64,000 nt of DNA from Chitinophaga terrae (ex Kim and Jung 2007) (GTDB lineage: Bacteria; Bacteroidota; Bacteroidia; Chitinophagales; Chitinophagaceae), in assembly GCF_900107795.1 (NCBI RefSeq), contig NZ_FNRL01000023.1, forward strand, positions 1-64,000, given 5' to 3'. Below the pieces are notes generated by a model. The model was given only the letters and a program-made list of their open reading frames with translations, was not told the DNA's origin and searched no databases. Of the stretch, positions 9,349 to 19,800 are shown piece by piece; position 1 is the stretch's first letter; each line of letters starts with the position of its first letter. Made by a program: the position numbers and the translations under genes.

Positions 9349-10068
9349 ATGGTTGAAGGATGGCTCACTGGTATTGTAACAAAATTGGTGGATGCTACCC
9401 ACAACACCCGCCGTTTCTGGATCCAAATACCTGACCTCGAAGCATTTCATTTCAAACCCGGCCAGTTTGTAACGCTGGACCTTCCCATTCACGAGAAAAA
9501 GAACAAGCGATGGCGCAGCTATTCCATTGCGTCGTGGCCTGATGGTACCAATACTTTTGAGCTGGTGATCGTTTTGCTGGAAGGAGGGGCGGGGAGTACT
9601 TACCTGTTTAACGAGATAAAAGTAGGAAGCGAGTTGCAGGTAAGAGGACCGCAGGGAGTTTTCGTATTGCCGGATTCGTTAGAACAGGAGCTTTTCCTGA
9701 TCTGTACGGGCACCGGCATTGCGCCGTTCAGATCGATGGTTCACTATATTCATCAACACCAGGTAAAGCATGCGCCCATACACCTGATCTTCGGCTGCCG
9801 TTACCAGCAGGATCTGCTCTACGCAGATGAGCTGGGTCAACTGGCAGCCGAAATGCCCGGCTTTCATTACATCCCTACGCTATCGAGAGACCATGACTGG
9901 ACCGGGCATAAAGGTTACGTACACCAGGTATATGAGCAGATGCTGGAACACAGGCCACCCGCCAACTTTTACCTATGCGGCTGGAAAGCTATGATAGATG
10001 AAGCCAAGCAGCGGATCATGGCACTGGGCTATGATCGTCATGCAATTCACCAGGAATTATACGGATAA
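9349..10068 (+). CDS. Ferredoxin-NADP reductase-like flavoprotein
   Basis: This 239-residue oxidoreductase of the ferredoxin reductase family has an FAD-binding barrel in the first half, with the FAD signature RWRSYSIAS near residue 57, and an NAD(P)-binding domain in the second half with CTGTGIAPFRSM. It lacks an iron-sulfur domain and is therefore a stand-alone reductase that passes electrons between NAD(P)H and a flavin or redox partner. The partner is not encoded nearby. The ATG at 9349 fits the family start. The open frame continues upstream to 9250 but that extension has no family character. The gene abuts the convergent gene at 10069 with no space for a terminator. Confidence 0.85.
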   Translation: MVEGWLTGIVTKLVDATHNTRRFWIQIPDLEAFHFKPGQFVTLDLPIHEKKNKRWRSYSIASWPDGTNTFELVIVLLEGGAGSTYLFNEIKVGSELQVRGPQGVFVLPDSLEQELFLICTGTGIAPFRSMVHYIHQHQVKHAPIHLIFGCRYQQDLLYADELGQLAAEMPGFHYIPTLSRDHDWTGHKGYVHQVYEQMLEHRPPANFYLCGWKAMIDEAKQRIMALGYDRHAIHQELYG

Positions 10069-10635
10069 TTAAAAACGGTAGCCGATACTCCATTCAGGCA
10101 CCGGGATGCGGGACGATAATTTGGAGCCGAATTCAGAAGAAATAAAGCCAGACAGGCCGGCACGCATGCTAATGCGGTTGCGCATATTGAGGCGGTAGTT
10201 CACTCCCCACCAGCCAAGCCAGGTGTAGGTAGTGGTTACATCATCGTACCAGAGCGAATCGCCCGTCAGGTAAGTCATTCCACCTCCTACTTCCACAAAA
10301 TGTTTTTTCTTTCCAATTACATAATTTAAGCCGAAAGGAATAGAAAGGATAGTAGGGCGATATTCCGTTCTCTGCTTGCTGCCATTGATAGTACGATATT
10401 CGACATATTGCGGAATCACTCCGAGGCCCGCCCTGGCGCCAATCCCATTTTCCTTGCCTGTAAAACGGATATCATAATTCACACCTGCAAAGGCTGTTGG
10501 CCCCCAGATGCTGAAGTAAACCTGTTGAAAATAACTGGGGGTAGGTTGATCCGTGGAATTGTCAGTGTTCACTTGCGCCGAAACAGAACAGGCATAAACC
10601 AAAAGAGCTATGACAGTTGTAATGGTTGATTTCAT
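10069..10635 (-). CDS. Secreted outer-membrane beta-barrel-like protein
   Basis: This 188-residue protein has a signal peptide (MKSTITTVIALLVYACSVSAQ). The mature part is a series of short amphipathic strands with aromatic ends (FAGVNYDIRF, HFVEVGGGMTYL, WWGVNYRLNMRNRISMRAGL) and a C-terminal WSIGYRF. That pattern suits a small eight-strand barrel of the porin-like family. No specific function can be assigned. A second ATG at 10653 would add six residues before the signal peptide. The ATG at 10635 is preferred. It is convergent with, and directly abuts, the reductase gene. Confidence 0.7.
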   Translation of the reverse strand: MKSTITTVIALLVYACSVSAQVNTDNSTDQPTPSYFQQVYFSIWGPTAFAGVNYDIRFTGKENGIGARAGLGVIPQYVEYRTINGSKQRTEYRPTILSIPFGLNYVIGKKKHFVEVGGGMTYLTGDSLWYDDVTTTYTWLGWWGVNYRLNMRNRISMRAGLSGFISSEFGSKLSSRIPVPEWSIGYRF

Positions 10636-10697
10636 ATAATATAGATTGTTCAACAGTTAAACGGCCATAGCCCTCTTATGTTACTTAGAGAATAATA

Positions 10698-12125
10698 CTA
10701 GATAATTTTGCTTAATACCAATGCTTTCACGGCGGACATTGGAATACGCTCCTGCTCCATAGAGTCGCGGTGGCGGATGGTTACAGTACCATCTTCCTTG
10801 GTCTGGTGATCGATAGTTACGCAGAAAGGAGTACCAATGGCATCCTGGCGGCGATATCTTCTACCTATAGCATCCTTTTCTTCATAGAAACAGTGGAAAG
10901 CTTGTTTGCATTCATCCATCAGCTCCCTGGCCAATTCGGGCAAACCATCTCTTTTAGTAAGCGGGAAGATAGCCAGTTTGATAGGCGCCAGCTTGGCCGG
11001 GAAGCGCATCACTACGCGGCTGTCTTGTTTTTCAGGCGTACTGAGATCCTGTTCTTCGTATGCATTGCAAACAGTGAGCAGGAACATACGATCCAGTCCT
11101 ATAGAGGTTTCTATCACATACGGTACATAGTTCTGGTTGATCTCTGTATCGAAGTACTGTAGCTTCTTACGGCTGTATTTCTCGTGTTGTTTAAGATCGA
11201 AATCGGTGCGGGAGTGGATACCTTCCACCTCTTTAAAGCCAAAGGGGAATTCGTATTCAATATCTACCGCTGCATCCGCATAGTGCGCCAGTTTTACGTG
11301 ATCCTTAAACTGGTATTTGGCAGGATCAGTACCCAGGCTCAGGTGCCATTGCATGCGCTCTTCTTTCCATTTCTCATACCACTCTTTCTGTGAGCCGGGG
11401 CGGATAAAGAACTGCATCTCCATCTGCTCGAATTCACGCATCCTGAAGATGAACTGACGGGCAACGATCTCATTCCTGAATGCTTTACCTATCTGCGCAA
11501 TACCGAAAGGTATTTTCATCCGACCGGTCTTTTGCACATTCAGGAAGTTTACGAAGATACCCTGTGCAGTTTCAGGACGCAGGTAAATTTCGTTCGCCTC
11601 TTCGGTTACGCTACCCAACTGGGTAGAGAACATCAGGTTGAAGTTGCGTATATCTGTCCAGTTAGCAGTACCGCTTACAGCACATTTGATATTATTGGTT
11701 TCAATCAGCGTCTTTAATCCGGCCAGGTCGTTTTCTTTCAGCAACTGTTCCATCTGGTCGAGCAGGGCTTTGGATTTTTCAGGATCCAGGGTTTCTGCAT
11801 ATCCTTCGATGAGGTGATCAACCCTGTAACGTTTGTTACTGTCTTTGTTGTCGATCATCGGATCGCTGAAGCTATCTACGTGTCCGGAAGCTTTCCAGGT
11901 AGTTGGGTGCATGAAAATGGCAGCATCGATCCCAACGATGTTTTCGTGGAGCTGGGTCATGCTCTTCCACCAATAATCCTTGATATTTTTCTTCAGTTCA
12001 GCGCCGTACTGACCATAGTCGTAAACTGCGCTAAGTCCATCATATATTTCACTTGATGGAAAAACGAAACCATATTCTTTACAATGCGATATGATCGCCT
12101 GGAATTTATTCTGATCTGTAGACAT
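10698..12125 (-). CDS. glyS: Glycyl-tRNA synthetase, single-chain class II type
   Basis: This 475-residue synthetase charges tRNA-Gly and is of the alpha2 homodimer type rather than the alpha2-beta2 type of E. coli. Visible marks are the N-terminal FVFPSSEIYDGLSAVYDYGQ, class II motif 2 (FRNEIVARQFIFRMREFEQ), motif 3 with ETSIGLDRMFLL, and a C-terminal anticodon-binding domain (KLAIFPLTKRDG onward). The length fits the family. The -7 motif TATATTTG at 12133-12140 puts the transcription start almost at the ATG. It is separate from dtd and alaS but belongs with them in function, because Dtd clears glycine mischarged on tRNA-Ala. Confidence 0.96.
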   Translation of the reverse strand: MSTDQNKFQAIISHCKEYGFVFPSSEIYDGLSAVYDYGQYGAELKKNIKDYWWKSMTQLHENIVGIDAAIFMHPTTWKASGHVDSFSDPMIDNKDSNKRYRVDHLIEGYAETLDPEKSKALLDQMEQLLKENDLAGLKTLIETNNIKCAVSGTANWTDIRNFNLMFSTQLGSVTEEANEIYLRPETAQGIFVNFLNVQKTGRMKIPFGIAQIGKAFRNEIVARQFIFRMREFEQMEMQFFIRPGSQKEWYEKWKEERMQWHLSLGTDPAKYQFKDHVKLAHYADAAVDIEYEFPFGFKEVEGIHSRTDFDLKQHEKYSRKKLQYFDTEINQNYVPYVIETSIGLDRMFLLTVCNAYEEQDLSTPEKQDSRVVMRFPAKLAPIKLAIFPLTKRDGLPELARELMDECKQAFHCFYEEKDAIGRRYRRQDAIGTPFCVTIDHQTKEDGTVTIRHRDSMEQERIPMSAVKALVLSKII

Positions 12126-12132
12126 AGTGGCG

Positions 12133-12140
12133 CAAATATA
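12133..12140 (-). promoter_or_regulatory. Candidate -7 promoter element of glyS
   Basis: The minus strand reads TATATTTGCG eight bases before the start codon. It matches TAnnTTTG, but no clear -33 element is visible. Confidence 0.5.
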
Positions 12141-12194
12141 AATGGCATTTTTTAAAATACGTATGCCATTATAATATTATGTATATTTAATTGT

Positions 12195-13142
12195 TTATCC
12201 TTCTTCTACCTTTTCGGGGTCATGTGGTACTTCTATTTGTTTTATCCACACCGCATACTCGGTCGGATAGATCTGGGCTCCTGAATACTGAACATATACC
12301 CGGGTAAATACAGCCCCAAAATAAAGAATTGCGGCGGAATAATATACCCATAACAGAATGATCACAATAGAGCCTGCCGCTCCATAGGTAGAGGTAACTT
12401 TGCTTGCGCCCAGGTAATAGCCGATAGCAAATTTACCGAACATAAAGAGAACAGCCGTAGCAATAGCGCCTACCCGCACGTCTTTCCAACGGATACGTGC
12501 GTCGGGCAGTACTTTGAAAATAATTGCAAAAAGCGATGCAATAACAATGAACGGCACCACGAAATCTGCCAGCGAAAATAAGATGCTTGAAGTGAGCTTT
12601 CCCGGCAGCAGCTGTATGATCAGGGAAGAAAATAACTCTACCAGCCCGTTGATGGCCAGTGAAACCAGCAATATAAAACCAAGACTGATGACCAGTGAAA
12701 AGGAGAGTAGCCTGTTCAGCAACATTCTCACCAACCCGTTCTTTTTGGGTTTAGATTTCAGTCGCCAGATGTAGTTGATAGAATCCTGGATCTCTGCGAA
12801 CACCCCAGTGGCGCCGATTATCAGGGTAACAAAGCCCACGATGGTAGCCCAGCTCATATCGCCGGAGAGGGAGGCGTTCCTGATCATGGCCTGAATCTGC
12901 AATGCAGCTTCGCTGCCCACCAGGCCTTGTATCTGCCCGTAAATATTGCCTTCTACCGCATCTTTTCCCAGGAACAGGTCGCAGAGGAAGATAATAATGA
13001 TCAGCATCGGCGCTACAGAAAAGATAGTATAGTAAGCCAGTGCAGCGCTCAACTTCAACACCTTGTCATCAATAAATTCGCTGCCCGACTGTTTCAAAAC
13101 AGCCCACAGGGTTTTGAGCTTTCTGGTTATTTGCATTTGCAC
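12195..13142 (-). CDS. YihY/BrkB-family inner membrane protein
   Basis: This 315-residue protein has six predicted membrane segments. The family hallmark lies near the N-terminus: LSAALAYYTIFSVAPMLII. Later hydrophobic segments and YGAAGSIVIILLWVYYSAAI follow, and the C-terminal tail is acidic. The family was once misnamed ribonuclease BN. Its members are integral membrane proteins of uncertain transport role. The gene lies in a minus-strand run with the MazG-like gene and dtd (31 and 27 base gaps), which suggests cotranscription. ATG codons at 13142 and 13136 are both possible starts. Confidence 0.88.
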   Translation of the reverse strand: MQMQITRKLKTLWAVLKQSGSEFIDDKVLKLSAALAYYTIFSVAPMLIIIIFLCDLFLGKDAVEGNIYGQIQGLVGSEAALQIQAMIRNASLSGDMSWATIVGFVTLIIGATGVFAEIQDSINYIWRLKSKPKKNGLVRMLLNRLLSFSLVISLGFILLVSLAINGLVELFSSLIIQLLPGKLTSSILFSLADFVVPFIVIASLFAIIFKVLPDARIRWKDVRVGAIATAVLFMFGKFAIGYYLGASKVTSTYGAAGSIVIILLWVYYSAAILYFGAVFTRVYVQYSGAQIYPTEYAVWIKQIEVPHDPEKVEEG

Positions 13143-13173
13143 AGGGTTTTATATGGAAAGATAAAAGGGTTAT

Positions 13174-13500
13174 CTATTTCAGTTTGGGATTGTTATGGTG
13201 ACGGGAAGCATCCCGGATATTCTTCTTCTCAAAATTCTTTTCCAGGGCAACCGTCATATCTATCCCCGTCTGGTTGGCGATGCAGAGCAGCACCCACATG
13301 ACGTCTGCCAGTTCATCGGCAAGGAGCTTCTTGTTATCGCTTTCTTTAGACGACTGGTCGCCGTACTTGCGGGCCATGATGCGGGCCACTTCACCTACTT
13401 CTTCTGTAAGAATGGCCATGTTTGTTAACTCGCTGAAATAGCGAACCCCGGTAGTATTGATCCAGGCATCGATCTTTTCCTGTGCTTCCTGAATGGTCAT
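13174..13500 (-). CDS. MazG-like nucleotide pyrophosphohydrolase
   Basis: This 108-residue all-alpha NTP pyrophosphohydrolase belongs to the MazG/dUTPase-like superfamily. The metal-binding motifs are visible: EEVGE near residue 30 and DELAD near residue 62 (LADELADVMWVLLCIANQ). These enzymes hydrolyse non-canonical or excess nucleoside triphosphates to monophosphate and pyrophosphate. The protein is a single-domain form. It sits between dtd upstream and the BrkB-type gene downstream and is probably cotranscribed with both. The substrate cannot be read from the sequence. Confidence 0.88.
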   Translation of the reverse strand: MTIQEAQEKIDAWINTTGVRYFSELTNMAILTEEVGEVARIMARKYGDQSSKESDNKKLLADELADVMWVLLCIANQTGIDMTVALEKNFEKKNIRDASRHHNNPKLK

Positions 13501-13527
13501 GATGTAGTGTTTTTTTAAAGTTAATCT

Positions 13528-13980
13528 TTATTCCCGGTTATGCGAATCAATCAGGATGGTTACAGGGCCATCGTTGACCAACGCTACTTTCATATCGGCG
13601 CCGAAGATGCCGCGCTGGATAGTTGTACCCAAATCCTGTTCCAGTTGCAGGATCATTTTTTCGTACATGGGTACGGCTATCTCTGGTTTGCTTGCCCGGA
13701 GGTAGGAAGGGCGGTTCCCTTTTTTGGTAGAGGCAAACAGGGTGAACTGGCTAACCAGCAACAGATCGCCATTGGCGTCTTTCAGGGAAACATTCATGAC
13801 GCCGGCATCATCATTAAATATGCGCAGGTTCACGATCTTGGCGCTTAGCCAGGCAATATCTTCCATGGTATCCGAATCTTCTATTCCCAGCAATACCAAT
13901 AATCCCTGCTGGATCTGACCTGTAACCACTCCATCCACTGTTACGGAGGCTTCGCTGACGCGCTGAATAACTGCTCTCAT
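13528..13980 (-). CDS. dtd: D-aminoacyl-tRNA deacylase
   Basis: This 150-residue enzyme hydrolyses D-aminoacyl-tRNA and also glycine mischarged on tRNA-Ala. It starts MRAVIQRVSEASVTVDG, carries the catalytic SQFTLFASTKKGNRPSY at about residues 77-93 and ends with the NDGPVTILID motif that holds the Gly-cisPro pair used for chiral proofreading. All key elements are intact. The frame stays open to 14016 but the family start is the ATG at 13980. It is divergent from arfB with 98 bases between the starts, and leads a probable three-gene unit with the MazG-like and BrkB-type genes. Confidence 0.96.
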   Translation of the reverse strand: MRAVIQRVSEASVTVDGVVTGQIQQGLLVLLGIEDSDTMEDIAWLSAKIVNLRIFNDDAGVMNVSLKDANGDLLLVSQFTLFASTKKGNRPSYLRASKPEIAVPMYEKMILQLEQDLGTTIQRGIFGADMKVALVNDGPVTILIDSHNRE

Positions 13981-14050
13981 AATTTCTGGTTTAAAACATC
14001 CCGGGAAGCCTGGCAAACAGCCTTATTTCCCCATTTCCACATATTTAAAG

Positions 14051-14058
14051 TAAATTTG
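14051..14058 (+). promoter_or_regulatory. Candidate -7 promoter element of arfB
   Basis: TAAATTTGTG matches TAnnTTTG and ends 20 bases before the arfB ATG. No clear -33 element is visible. Confidence 0.5.
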
Positions 14059-14078
14059 TGATTCACAAAAATAGAAAA

Positions 14079-14477
14079 ATGAATATCGATTTAACCCCTG
14101 AAATCACATTCCGTACCGCACGCAGCGGCGGCAGCGGCGGACAAAATGTGAATAAGGTGGAAACCATGGTAGAGGGTTACTGGAATTTCCAGGCTTCTGC
14201 CTTGTTAACCCAGGAACAAAAAATGCAGCTCCAGGAGAAGCTGGCCAACAGGATTACAGCAGAAGGACTTTTACAGGTAAGATCGCAGGAGGCGAGAACA
14301 CAGTTAGGCAATAAACACCTGGTGATCGCCAAAATGAACGACCTGGTAAATAAAGCGCTGATACCTAAAAAGAAAAGAGTGCCAACAAGGCCATCTAAGG
14401 CTGCTAAGGAAAAGAGGCTGAGTTCTAAAAAAAAGCTGTCCGAAAAGAAACAACTCCGCCGGGGCGGATTCGAATAG
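14079..14477 (+). CDS. arfB: Alternative ribosome-rescue factor ArfB (peptidyl-tRNA hydrolase, YaeJ type)
   Basis: This 132-residue factor releases peptides from ribosomes stalled without a stop codon. It has the GGQ catalytic motif in RSGGSGGQNVNKVET near residues 20-32, and a long basic C-terminal tail (KKKRVPTRPSKAAKEKRLS and onward) that in this family enters the empty mRNA channel. It lacks the codon-recognition domain of RF1/RF2, as expected. A GTG at 14058 is also in frame, but it overlaps the -7 promoter motif and the ATG at 14079 matches the family start. The flippase gene starts 44 bases downstream. Confidence 0.95.
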   Translation: MNIDLTPEITFRTARSGGSGGQNVNKVETMVEGYWNFQASALLTQEQKMQLQEKLANRITAEGLLQVRSQEARTQLGNKHLVIAKMNDLVNKALIPKKKRVPTRPSKAAKEKRLSSKKKLSEKKQLRRGGFE

Positions 14478-14521
14478 CATGCAACCGCCTTAATTTGTAA
14501 TTTGCGTCAAAATTTCAGGAA

Positions 14522-16069
14522 TTGAGCATCAAGAAACTGGCTGGACAAACGGTATATTATGGTTTGAGTAATATAATGAGTAAGTTGCTCAATTATTTCC
14601 TCACACCTCTTTACCTGGGGGTATTATCAGGAGCGACCTACGGAGAGTATTCCAATGTTTATGCTTTCATTCCCTTTGCCAACATAGTTTTAACTTATGG
14701 GATGGAAACCGCTTTCTTCCGCTTTGCGAAGAAAGGCAGGGAGAGTATTGTATTAAGTACATCTACCATTTCTCTCTTTGTATCTACGATCCTCATTTCA
14801 TCAGTGCTGCTCCTGCTAACCAACCCGATCATCAATTCGGGCGAGGGGCAGATGGCTGGCCTGGCCGGGCATCCTACCTGGTTCATGTATATTGTAATGA
14901 TCATGGCATTCGACGCGCTTACCGCCATCCCGTTTGCACAGCTAAGGCTGGAGAACAGGCCTATCAGGTACGCGATTATTCGTATAGTCAATATTGTTAC
15001 TAACGTTTTTTCCAACGTCTTTTTCCTGGTCATTTGCCCCAAACTTTACAGCAATGGATGGCATTGGCTGCCGGATGTACTGGGAAGCAAATCGCTGACC
15101 GGTTATATTTACCTCAGCAACGTGATAAGCGCCGGTGTAACGCTGCTCCTGTTCCTGCCGCAGATACGCAGGATCAAATGGGAATTTGACCCAAAATTGT
15201 GGAAAGAGATGCTGCACTATGCCTTGCCGCTTATTATAGTGGGGATGGCAGGCATGGTGAATGAAACATTCGACAGGGCGTGGTTCCTTCCTGAATTCCT
15301 CCCCATTTCAGATGTAACGGCAAAAAAGGAAGTGATAGGGATCTATAGCGCCAATTACAAGCTGGCTATCCTGATCACGATGTTCATCCAGGGTTTCCGG
15401 TTAGGAGCAGAACCCTTTTTCTTCAAACAGGCCGAAAGCGGCGATCCCCGTAAGCTCTACGCCCGTGTCATGAAGCTGTTCGTTATGCTGCTCTGCGTAA
15501 TGTTCCTGTTTGTGGCGTTGTACCTGAATATCTGGAAGATCTTCCTAAGGAAACCTTTTTACTACGAAGGTTTGCGCATTGTACCAATATTGCTGCTGGC
15601 AAACATGTTCCTGGGTATTTATTATAATCTTACTATCTGGTTTAAACTGACAGACAGGACCAGGACAGGGGCGGTTATTACAGTTATTACCGCATTCCTG
15701 GCATTTTTGCTGAATTACCTGCTAATTCCGGTACTTGGATATTATGGAGCAGCCCTTACTACAATGATCTGCTACCTGATACAAATGCTGATCTGCTACT
15801 TCCTTGGGCAGAAGTATTACCCAATTCCTTATCATATTCCCAAACTGGTAACTTATATAGGCCTGGCCGTTATTACCTATTATGTATATAACTGGCTCAA
15901 TGTCGGGGTGCTTTCGCCGGCCGACAGGTACGCAGCTACTCCTTTATCCCTGGCGGTGGCGACGCTGTTCTTCGGGGTTTACTGCCTGTTTATATTCTGG
16001 ATGGAGCGTAAGGAGTTTGCCCGTTTGCCGGTTATAGGCAAATATTTTGCTCCCCGCGCTACGAAGTAA
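14522..16069 (+). CDS. Polysaccharide/lipid-linked sugar flippase (MOP superfamily, Wzx-like)
   Basis: This 515-residue integral membrane protein has about 14 hydrophobic segments. The N-terminus KKLAGQTVYYGLSNIMSKLLNYFLTP matches the Bacteroidota 'polysaccharide biosynthesis protein' group of the MOP exporters, which flip lipid-linked sugars across the inner membrane. FIQGFRLGAEPFFFKQAE in the middle is typical. No glycosyltransferases are adjacent, so it may be a housekeeping flippase, perhaps for a cell wall precursor. The start is TTG at 14522: an in-frame TAA lies at 14498 with no ATG or GTG between, and the next ATG (14576) would cut into the first membrane helix. Confidence 0.88.
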   Translation: MSIKKLAGQTVYYGLSNIMSKLLNYFLTPLYLGVLSGATYGEYSNVYAFIPFANIVLTYGMETAFFRFAKKGRESIVLSTSTISLFVSTILISSVLLLLTNPIINSGEGQMAGLAGHPTWFMYIVMIMAFDALTAIPFAQLRLENRPIRYAIIRIVNIVTNVFSNVFFLVICPKLYSNGWHWLPDVLGSKSLTGYIYLSNVISAGVTLLLFLPQIRRIKWEFDPKLWKEMLHYALPLIIVGMAGMVNETFDRAWFLPEFLPISDVTAKKEVIGIYSANYKLAILITMFIQGFRLGAEPFFFKQAESGDPRKLYARVMKLFVMLLCVMFLFVALYLNIWKIFLRKPFYYEGLRIVPILLLANMFLGIYYNLTIWFKLTDRTRTGAVITVITAFLAFLLNYLLIPVLGYYGAALTTMICYLIQMLICYFLGQKYYPIPYHIPKLVTYIGLAVITYYVYNWLNVGVLSPADRYAATPLSLAVATLFFGVYCLFIFWMERKEFARLPVIGKYFAPRATK

Positions 16070-16073
16070 AAAT

Positions 16074-16120
16074 AAAGGGATGAATATTACATTATCTATT
16101 AATTCAATATTCATCCCTTT
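16074..16120. terminator. Bidirectional terminator between flippase and hydrolase
   Basis: AAAGGGATGAATATT (16074-16088) pairs perfectly with AATATTCATCCCTTT (16106-16120) across a 17-base loop. It separates the two convergent genes. Confidence 0.85.
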
Positions 16121-16130
16121 GATTTTAATA

Positions 16131-16772
16131 TCAATCAACCAAAAAAGGATTGGTTCTTTTCTCAAAACCTATAGAAGTATTAGGCCCATGCCCCGGGAAT
16201 ACCCTTGTTTCATCGGGTAAAACGAACAGTTGTTCCCTGATGCTGTTCAGCAATTGTTGGTGATTTCCTCCCGGCAGGTCTGTTCTGCCAATGCTCTGGT
16301 AGAACAACACGTCCCCGCCTATGACAAACTGCTGGTCTTTGCAATAGAAAGAGATACTGCCCGGCGAGTGGCCCGGGGTAAACAATACCGTTAGTACCTG
16401 GTCGCCAAACCTGATCTCGTCGCCCTCCTTCAGATAAGATTTAGGCATGGGACTGGGGTCGAAAGGCAAATTGAACATCACGCCCGATTCCTGGCTCTTA
16501 TCCAGTACCCATTGTTCTTTTTCGTGTATCTCTGGCCGTACGTTATACGTTTCGGAGACCAGTTTGTTTCCAAAAATGTGATCAAAATGGCAGTGTGTAT
16601 TCAATAATCTTATAACATTTAACCCCTGCGTTTGTATATATTGTAATAATTCTTTTCTTTCGTCCTGAAAATAACATCCTGGATCTATAATTATACATTC
16701 CTTTTTTCCGTTAATAAGCAGGAAGGTGTTTTCTTGAAGGGGACCAAAAGTGAATTGTTTTATTTCAATCAT
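16131..16772 (-). CDS. Metallo-beta-lactamase fold hydrolase, glyoxalase II-like
   Basis: This 213-residue zinc hydrolase has the full metal-ligand set: THCHFDH near residue 59, the later histidine in FTPGHSPGS, the bridging aspartate in GGDVLF and the final histidine in FPGHGPNT. The overall layout matches the short glyoxalase II-like MBL enzymes of Bacteroidota, which lack the C-terminal helical glutathione domain. The substrate is probably a thioester or a related small molecule, but it cannot be fixed. It is divergent from the large envelope protein gene at 16832 with only 60 bases between them. Confidence 0.9.
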   Translation of the reverse strand: MIEIKQFTFGPLQENTFLLINGKKECIIIDPGCYFQDERKELLQYIQTQGLNVIRLLNTHCHFDHIFGNKLVSETYNVRPEIHEKEQWVLDKSQESGVMFNLPFDPSPMPKSYLKEGDEIRFGDQVLTVLFTPGHSPGSISFYCKDQQFVIGGDVLFYQSIGRTDLPGGNHQQLLNSIREQLFVLPDETRVFPGHGPNTSIGFEKRTNPFLVD

Positions 16773-16831
16773 TGTTACCCGATTTTTTTAGTCTAATTTT
16801 AAAAGATCACAATATTATCAATACTTTCTGT

Positions 16832-19800
16832 ATGAACAGATTTATTACCCGGTTAATATTCCTTAATGCCCTATTACTTGGAACGATGGTGTCGGTGGCT
16901 CAGACAAATACAGTGGAATTCGGCCAGAATCGGGTGCAGTTTAAGAATTTTAAGTGGAGGTTCTACCAAAGTCGGCATTTCAATACCTATTTCAGCCAGA
17001 ACGGCCTGGAGCTAGGCAAGTATGTAGCCCAGGTAGCGGAAAAGGAATTACCCCAGTTGGAACAGTTCATGGAAACCAACCCCAGACAGCGTATTAATAT
17101 TGTGGTATACAATAGTTATGGGGAGATGAAGCAATCCAATATCGGTATAGGTGTTGAATGGCAGAATACCGGCGGCGTGACCAAGCTGGTTGGTAACAAG
17201 ATGATCGTATATTTTGACGGGAACCACGAAAACCTGCGCCGGCAGGTACGCCAGGGTATCGCCAGGATCATGCTGGAAACGCTGCTCTTCGGTGAAGATA
17301 TCGGCGAATTTGCAGGAAACGCGGCCCTGATCGATTTCCCTAAGTGGTTTACAGACGGCTTTATTGCCTATGCAGCAGAAAACTGGACAGCCAAACAGGA
17401 TGAAGAGCTGAAACTGATCATCATGCAGGGCAAGTACAGTAACTTCAACCAGCTGGCTTACGACCATAGCCTATTGGCCGGTAATGCCTTCTGGTATTAC
17501 GTAGAAAGTAAATACGGTAAAGACGCAGTTCCTTACCTGATGTATATCACCCGCATCAACAGGGGTCTTAAAAAAGGCTTCGAACAGGTACTTAACCTGA
17601 CGCCTAAACAGGCAACAAAAGATTTCTTTGTATTCTACCAGAAAAGGTTCCAGGAAGATAACAGGAGAAGGAAAACTTCGGCCAAAGGCCGTACTATCGT
17701 AGCCCAGGAGATCACTCCGAAGGCCGATTACTACCGTTTCAACCCTAACCCGAAGAATAATTCATATGCTGTAGTACAGTTTAGGAAAGGCGTATACAGG
17801 GTACAGATACAACTGGGCTGGAACAAACCAAAAGTATTGCTGCGCAGCGGCGTTATGCAGCTGGCCAACCAGGTAGACCCTAACTACCCTCAAATGGCCT
17901 GGAACAATAAAGGCAACCGCCTGGCAGTGGTTTATGAACATGAAGGCAAAACCAAGTTAATGGTTTACGACCTGGTGACACGTACCACGTTAAGACAGGA
18001 CCTGCCACAGTTCGACAGGGTGATCGATTTCAAATACATGCCTGTGATGGAAAATACCTTGCTGCTCTCTGCAGTGCGGAACGGGCATACCGATATTTTC
18101 ACCTATAATATCAGCAATTCCAAAACAGACCAGATCACCAACGATGTGTACGACGACCTGGATCCTTCCTTTGCAGCCTTCCCCGGCAAGAGCGGCATCA
18201 TCTACTCTTCCAACCGGCCAGGCCCTAAAGGCAGGGGTAGCGACACTTCGCTCCTGAACAACCGTTTCAATATCTTCATGGTTGATAACTGGAACAAAAG
18301 CGCAGACAAACAGATCACGCAATTAACAGACCTGGCCTATGGTAACGCCAGGCTGCCGATGCAATACAACAATACCCACTTCACCTTTGTATCCGATGCC
18401 AACGGTATCCGTAACCGTTATGCCGGCTTCTTTAAATCGCAGGCGGAAGGGGTAGATTCCTTATTCTATATAGGTTCCGAAATATTGCATAACCCGGATA
18501 AAGAAGAGCTGGACTCTACGCTGGCGGCTTATGGCACTACTGCTCCCGATTCAGTGGAAGCGGTTACCATCACAAAAGATTCTACCTACAGCTTCCCTAT
18601 CTCCAACTACCCTTATGGTATCCAGGAATCAAGGGTTACAGGCGAAAAAGGAGAAGTATCGGAAGTGGTACAGTATGCTGATATCAAACGCCTGATGAAG
18701 CTGAAAGTAGATACTGTTACGCTGAAGAAGAGGAATATCACTGCGCGGCCTACCAATTTCAGGAAGCAGCAGATGCATGCAGACAGTATCAGGATGGGAT
18801 TACCTACCTATATGGCGCCAGCAGTGAAAGATACCACGCCGCATACGAATTTCTTCCAGAACGAATTTGCAAATGAACCGGCAGATACTTCCGCTAAGAA
18901 TACAACCGGTCAGCCAATGCTGGCAAACGAAGCGCCGCTCTTCGAGCAAAAGAAGGACGACAACCAGGTGCTGAAAAAATCGAAGCTCCTGCCTTACAAA
19001 TTCAAGTTTGCATCCGATTACCTGATACTGCAGCTGGATAACTCGATCCTGATCAACAGGTACCAGCCGTTCACTGGCCAGCCTACAGCGCCTATCAGGT
19101 TAGCCGACCCGGTAAATGGACTGATTCGTATAGGCGTTAGCGATCTGTTCGAAGATCTGAAGTTCAACGGAGGTTTCCGTATACCTTCTTCCCTGCAGGG
19201 TTCAGAATACTTCTTCACAGCTAACTACCTGAAAAAACGTTTCGATTATAAGTTCACTTACTACAGGAAAGTAGATAAGAATGGCGGGTTCAATTTCATT
19301 GATACAACAGGCGGTTCTGCTTCAACCATCTATGCGCCGGCCAAATTCATTACTAATATTTACCAGCTGGAAGCGCGCTATCCGTTCGACCAGGTCAGAA
19401 GCATCCGCTTATCCGGAGGGTTGAGAACAGACAGGCTTGTTGTACAAAGCACCGACAAGATCCCGCTCAGCTTCCCTAACCTGACAGAAAAATATGCGTT
19501 GCTGCGCCTGGAATATGTATACGATAATACCATCAATCCTGCCATCAACATATGGAACGGAACAAGGTATAAGATATATGGAGATATGAATGCCCAGCTG
19601 ACCAACAACGGGTTAAATGAGCTGTTCAATGGTCCTAATACCGCCGCAGGCCAGGGTAGATTCACTTATAGCATGGGAGTGGATATCCGCCACTATGAAA
19701 AGATCTACCGCAACTTTATCTGGGCAACACGCTTTGCGCTGGATATGTCGTGGGGTACCCGCAAGCTGCTCTACTATTTAGGGGGTGTCGACAACTGGCT